Positions 62,345 through 64,000 of a stretch of DNA of 64,000 nt are shown in pieces; positions within the stretch are counted from its first letter, which is position 1; the number at the start of each line of letters is the position of its first letter. This DNA is from Gnetum montanum (Eukaryota; Streptophyta; Gnetopsida; Gnetales; Gnetaceae). The notes below the pieces were generated by a model that ran no database searches, was not told the origin of the DNA, and saw only the letters and a list, made by a program, of their open reading frames with translations. The stretch lies in contig MNCI01004872.1 in assembly GCA_015680685.1 (NCBI GenBank), positions 1,089,882 to 1,153,881 of the forward strand. Reading direction: 5' to 3'. Position numbers and translations under genes: made by a program.

Positions 62345-62767
62345 GAGCACATTGCCGAGCTGCAGCAAAGTGGTAGGACTTGTGTTGGCCATATGTAACA
62401 GCTTCTTGAATATCTAGGGAACCTTTAGCAACTAGGATACCTGCTTATATGCGGTTGCTGGAATTTACAGCAACTGCCTTCAACTATCGTGAATACATGT
62501 ACGATGATTGAATCTATCCACACGTAGTTAGTCTTCAAACTTTCAGAGCTTAGTGTAGTTGGTTTTGACCACCTCAAAACCATTTCTGGGATTGAAGGGT
62601 GTCTCAAGTCTTTGGAAATAGTGATGATCCAAGGCTACGACCAACTTATGTTTCCAGATAGCATTGTGGCTGTTCAGCCGCTTAGGCTTAATGGAATATG
62701 TTTGTCTCTCAACCAAGAATTTCTTAGAAGATATAACTACGATGATTTTGTGGTAACTCTATTTTAG
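62345..62767 (+). pseudogene. Leucine-rich-repeat gene fragment (NLR-like)
   Basis: One frame of 140 codons with three in-frame stops (TAA or TAG) reads LLEYLGNL, LGYLLICGCWNLQQLPSTI, KLSELSVVGFDHLKTISGI and CLKSLEIVMIQGYDQL, then ends with TAG. Spacing of leucines and the GC.NL..LP pattern are those of the LRR region of plant TIR- or CC-NBS-LRR resistance proteins. The NB-ARC part is absent. It lies inside the copia element on the opposite strand. It is a fragment without function; the family call is by pattern. Confidence 0.55.
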
Positions 62768-62906
62768 ATTAGTTTGTATTCTTTTACATAATATGGTTTC
62801 CTATGGATGATTTGTTCTCTCATCTTATCCCTCATGTTATCTTTGAATGTGGAAATTAACACGTTTGATGGAAAAGCTCCCATCCCAAATTAATTTAAAT
62901 ACAAAG

Positions 62907-63085
62907 TGAGCCCCTATTTTCTGCCAAAGAATTACCACTAACATTAAGGTACATTCATTATGCAAGGAATTGGGAGATGTGTAGGAATGTTTCCAGTAAG
63001 CTCATTTGAACTCAAATCAAGAAACACCATACTCTTACACTTGCTCAACTCCTCAGTAATTGAACTAGAAATGAAGCTTTGCATA
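62907..63085 (-). pseudogene. Leucine-rich-repeat gene fragment (receptor-like)
   Basis: On minus, ELSKCKSMVFLDLSSNELTG followed by NIPTHLP is a canonical plant extracellular LRR (LxxLDLSxNxLxGxIP). After a one-base frame change, LNVSGNSLAENRG continues the next repeat. This pattern is typical of receptor-like kinases and receptor-like proteins, a different class from the fragment on the other strand next to it. Only about 1.5 repeats remain. Confidence 0.65.
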
Positions 63086-63239
63086 AAACTGACCATTTGA
63101 AGAATTAATATTAGGGAGAATAGATGCAGCCCGTCTCATCCAATCTTTCTTAGCGAGTGATAGGAATCAATACCTTTTCAACCTACATCTTTCCATTTCA
63201 ATAGTTCTATTAAAATATTTTGAAGGTTTCAATCATCTC

Positions 63240-64000
63240 ATATCTTTGTTCCATGGAATGGCCAAAATGTGCCAATAGAAATATGATTTTGTTGTGGTTG
63301 ATTTTGATTGGTTGTCAATTTTCTGGTATGTTGGCCCAATTTATGTGCAAATAGCTTGTCTTTTTGTATTATGGGCATATTTCCATAATGTTGTAATGTT
63401 TTGTCCATGAAATTCATGTCACATGAATCAACCACCCTTTTATTTTCAACATCATAGCACTTGTATGCTTTGGAGTTTAAATCATATCCAAGAAAAATAC
63501 ACAGTGTATATATTTCATATCTAATTTATGTCGATTTTATGTAGGGATTTGAACATAGCAAGGTGAACCAAAAATTTTCAAATGAGAGATATTGGGTGGA
63601 TAACCAGTCCATAATTCATATGATGTTTTGTCTATAATTGACCTTTATGGCATCCTATTTAAAAGATAAATTGATGTTGCACAAGCTTCTACCCAAAACT
63701 TATTCTCTCAACTTGATATTTGGATAGACATCTTGCCATTTCAACCACTGTTCTATTTTTTCTCTCAGCAATGCCATTTTTTGAGGTGTGAATGATGTGG
63801 TAGTTTGATGAATTATCCCAATTTTCTTGCAAAATTCATCAAATTCATTTGATAAAAATTCACCACCATGATCTGTTCAAATTTTCTTAATTGTATTGCC
63901 ACTTTGATTTTCTATTTCCACCTTGAATTCTTTAAAAAATCCCAATGTTTGATCTTTTAATTTCATAAAATACCCCCTAGAAAATCTTGAAAAATCATCT
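63240..64000 (-). pseudogene. Degenerate copia integrase
   Basis: From the right edge on minus: DDFSRF (first catalytic D block), YFMKLKDQTLGFFKEFKVEI, TDHGGEFLSNEFDEFC (second D), NGIAERKNRTVVEMAR (catalytic E), then FLGYDLNSKAYKCYDVENK and RVVDSCDMNFMD. All three acidic residues can be read. A TGA precedes TDHGG (fits CGA changed to TGA), and there are frame changes near 63,775 and 63,640. The N-terminal zinc domain would be outside the window. Confidence 0.85.

Larger units (their letters stand above)
57480..64000 (-). mobile_element. Ty1/copia retrotransposon, interrupted, running off the right edge
   Basis: Integrase (63,240-64,000) and RT-RNase H (57,723-59,260) lie on the minus strand in the copia order integrase before RT. 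Between them are the usual P/S/T-rich linker (59,320-60,360), a candidate solo LTR (60,368-61,932) and plant gene fragments (62,345-63,085). A short LTR remnant follows RNase H on the left. Gag, protease and the 5' LTR would be beyond 64,000. That one element supplied both halves is likely but not proven. Confidence 0.65.

Overview
The window looks like nuclear DNA of a land plant with a large, repeat-filled genome; a gymnosperm-like genome is my best guess, from style only. It is mostly AT-rich, holds no intact host gene, and consists almost entirely of LTR retrotransposons of different ages, several nested in each other. All element assignments come from reading translated motifs and repeat ends by eye.

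Layout. (1) 1-11,458: an old Ty3/gypsy element on the + strand, running in from the left edge, with gag, protease, RT, RNase H, integrase, a U3-like patch, a second coiled-coil coding region and a 3' LTR (10,523-11,458). (2) 11,459-15,900: AT-rich, with one promoter-like motif array. (3) 15,900-20,505: a degenerate chromovirus-like gypsy element on +, cut off inside integrase. (4) 20,506-25,253: AT-rich, no gene seen. (5) 25,259-26,332: a solo LTR of the same family as the LTR in (1), with a perfect 5-bp target duplication. (6) 27,851-31,882: an internally deleted copia-like element on the minus strand with two direct repeats of about 1.05 kb. (7) 31,911-48,861: a complete 16.95-kb Tat/Ogre-like gypsy element on the minus strand, flanked by the 5-bp duplication ATACT. 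(8) 48,867-51,720: no gene seen. (9) 52,078-57,470: an older, truncated relative of (7) on +. (10) 57,480-64,000: a copia element on minus whose integrase and RT halves are separated by a candidate solo LTR and by two fragments of plant leucine-rich-repeat genes.

The most interesting object is element (7). Its gag-pro and RT-RNase H-archaeal-type RNase H-integrase regions share one reading frame and are joined by a predicted 5,034-bp phase-0 intron (43,496 down to 38,463). Inside that intron, on the opposite strand, lies a gene of at least seven exons (39,361-42,951) with six small GT-AG introns that all keep phase, coding for about 1,027 codons. I do not recognise the product. Because the gene is antisense, its introns would be invisible to the splicing of the element's own genomic RNA and could survive retrotransposition. 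Both strands carry premature stops (12 sense, 9 antisense), all explicable as C-to-T change at CAG, CGA or CAA, with no frameshift seen outside the assembly gap. That pattern points to decay by cytosine methylation rather than by random indels.

A second theme is that the U3 promoter regions of several unrelated LTR families here carry dense arrays of short, family-specific words in both orientations, many of them CpG-centred palindromes, just upstream of a TATA box. The variants within each array look like CG to TG/CA decay of a single word.
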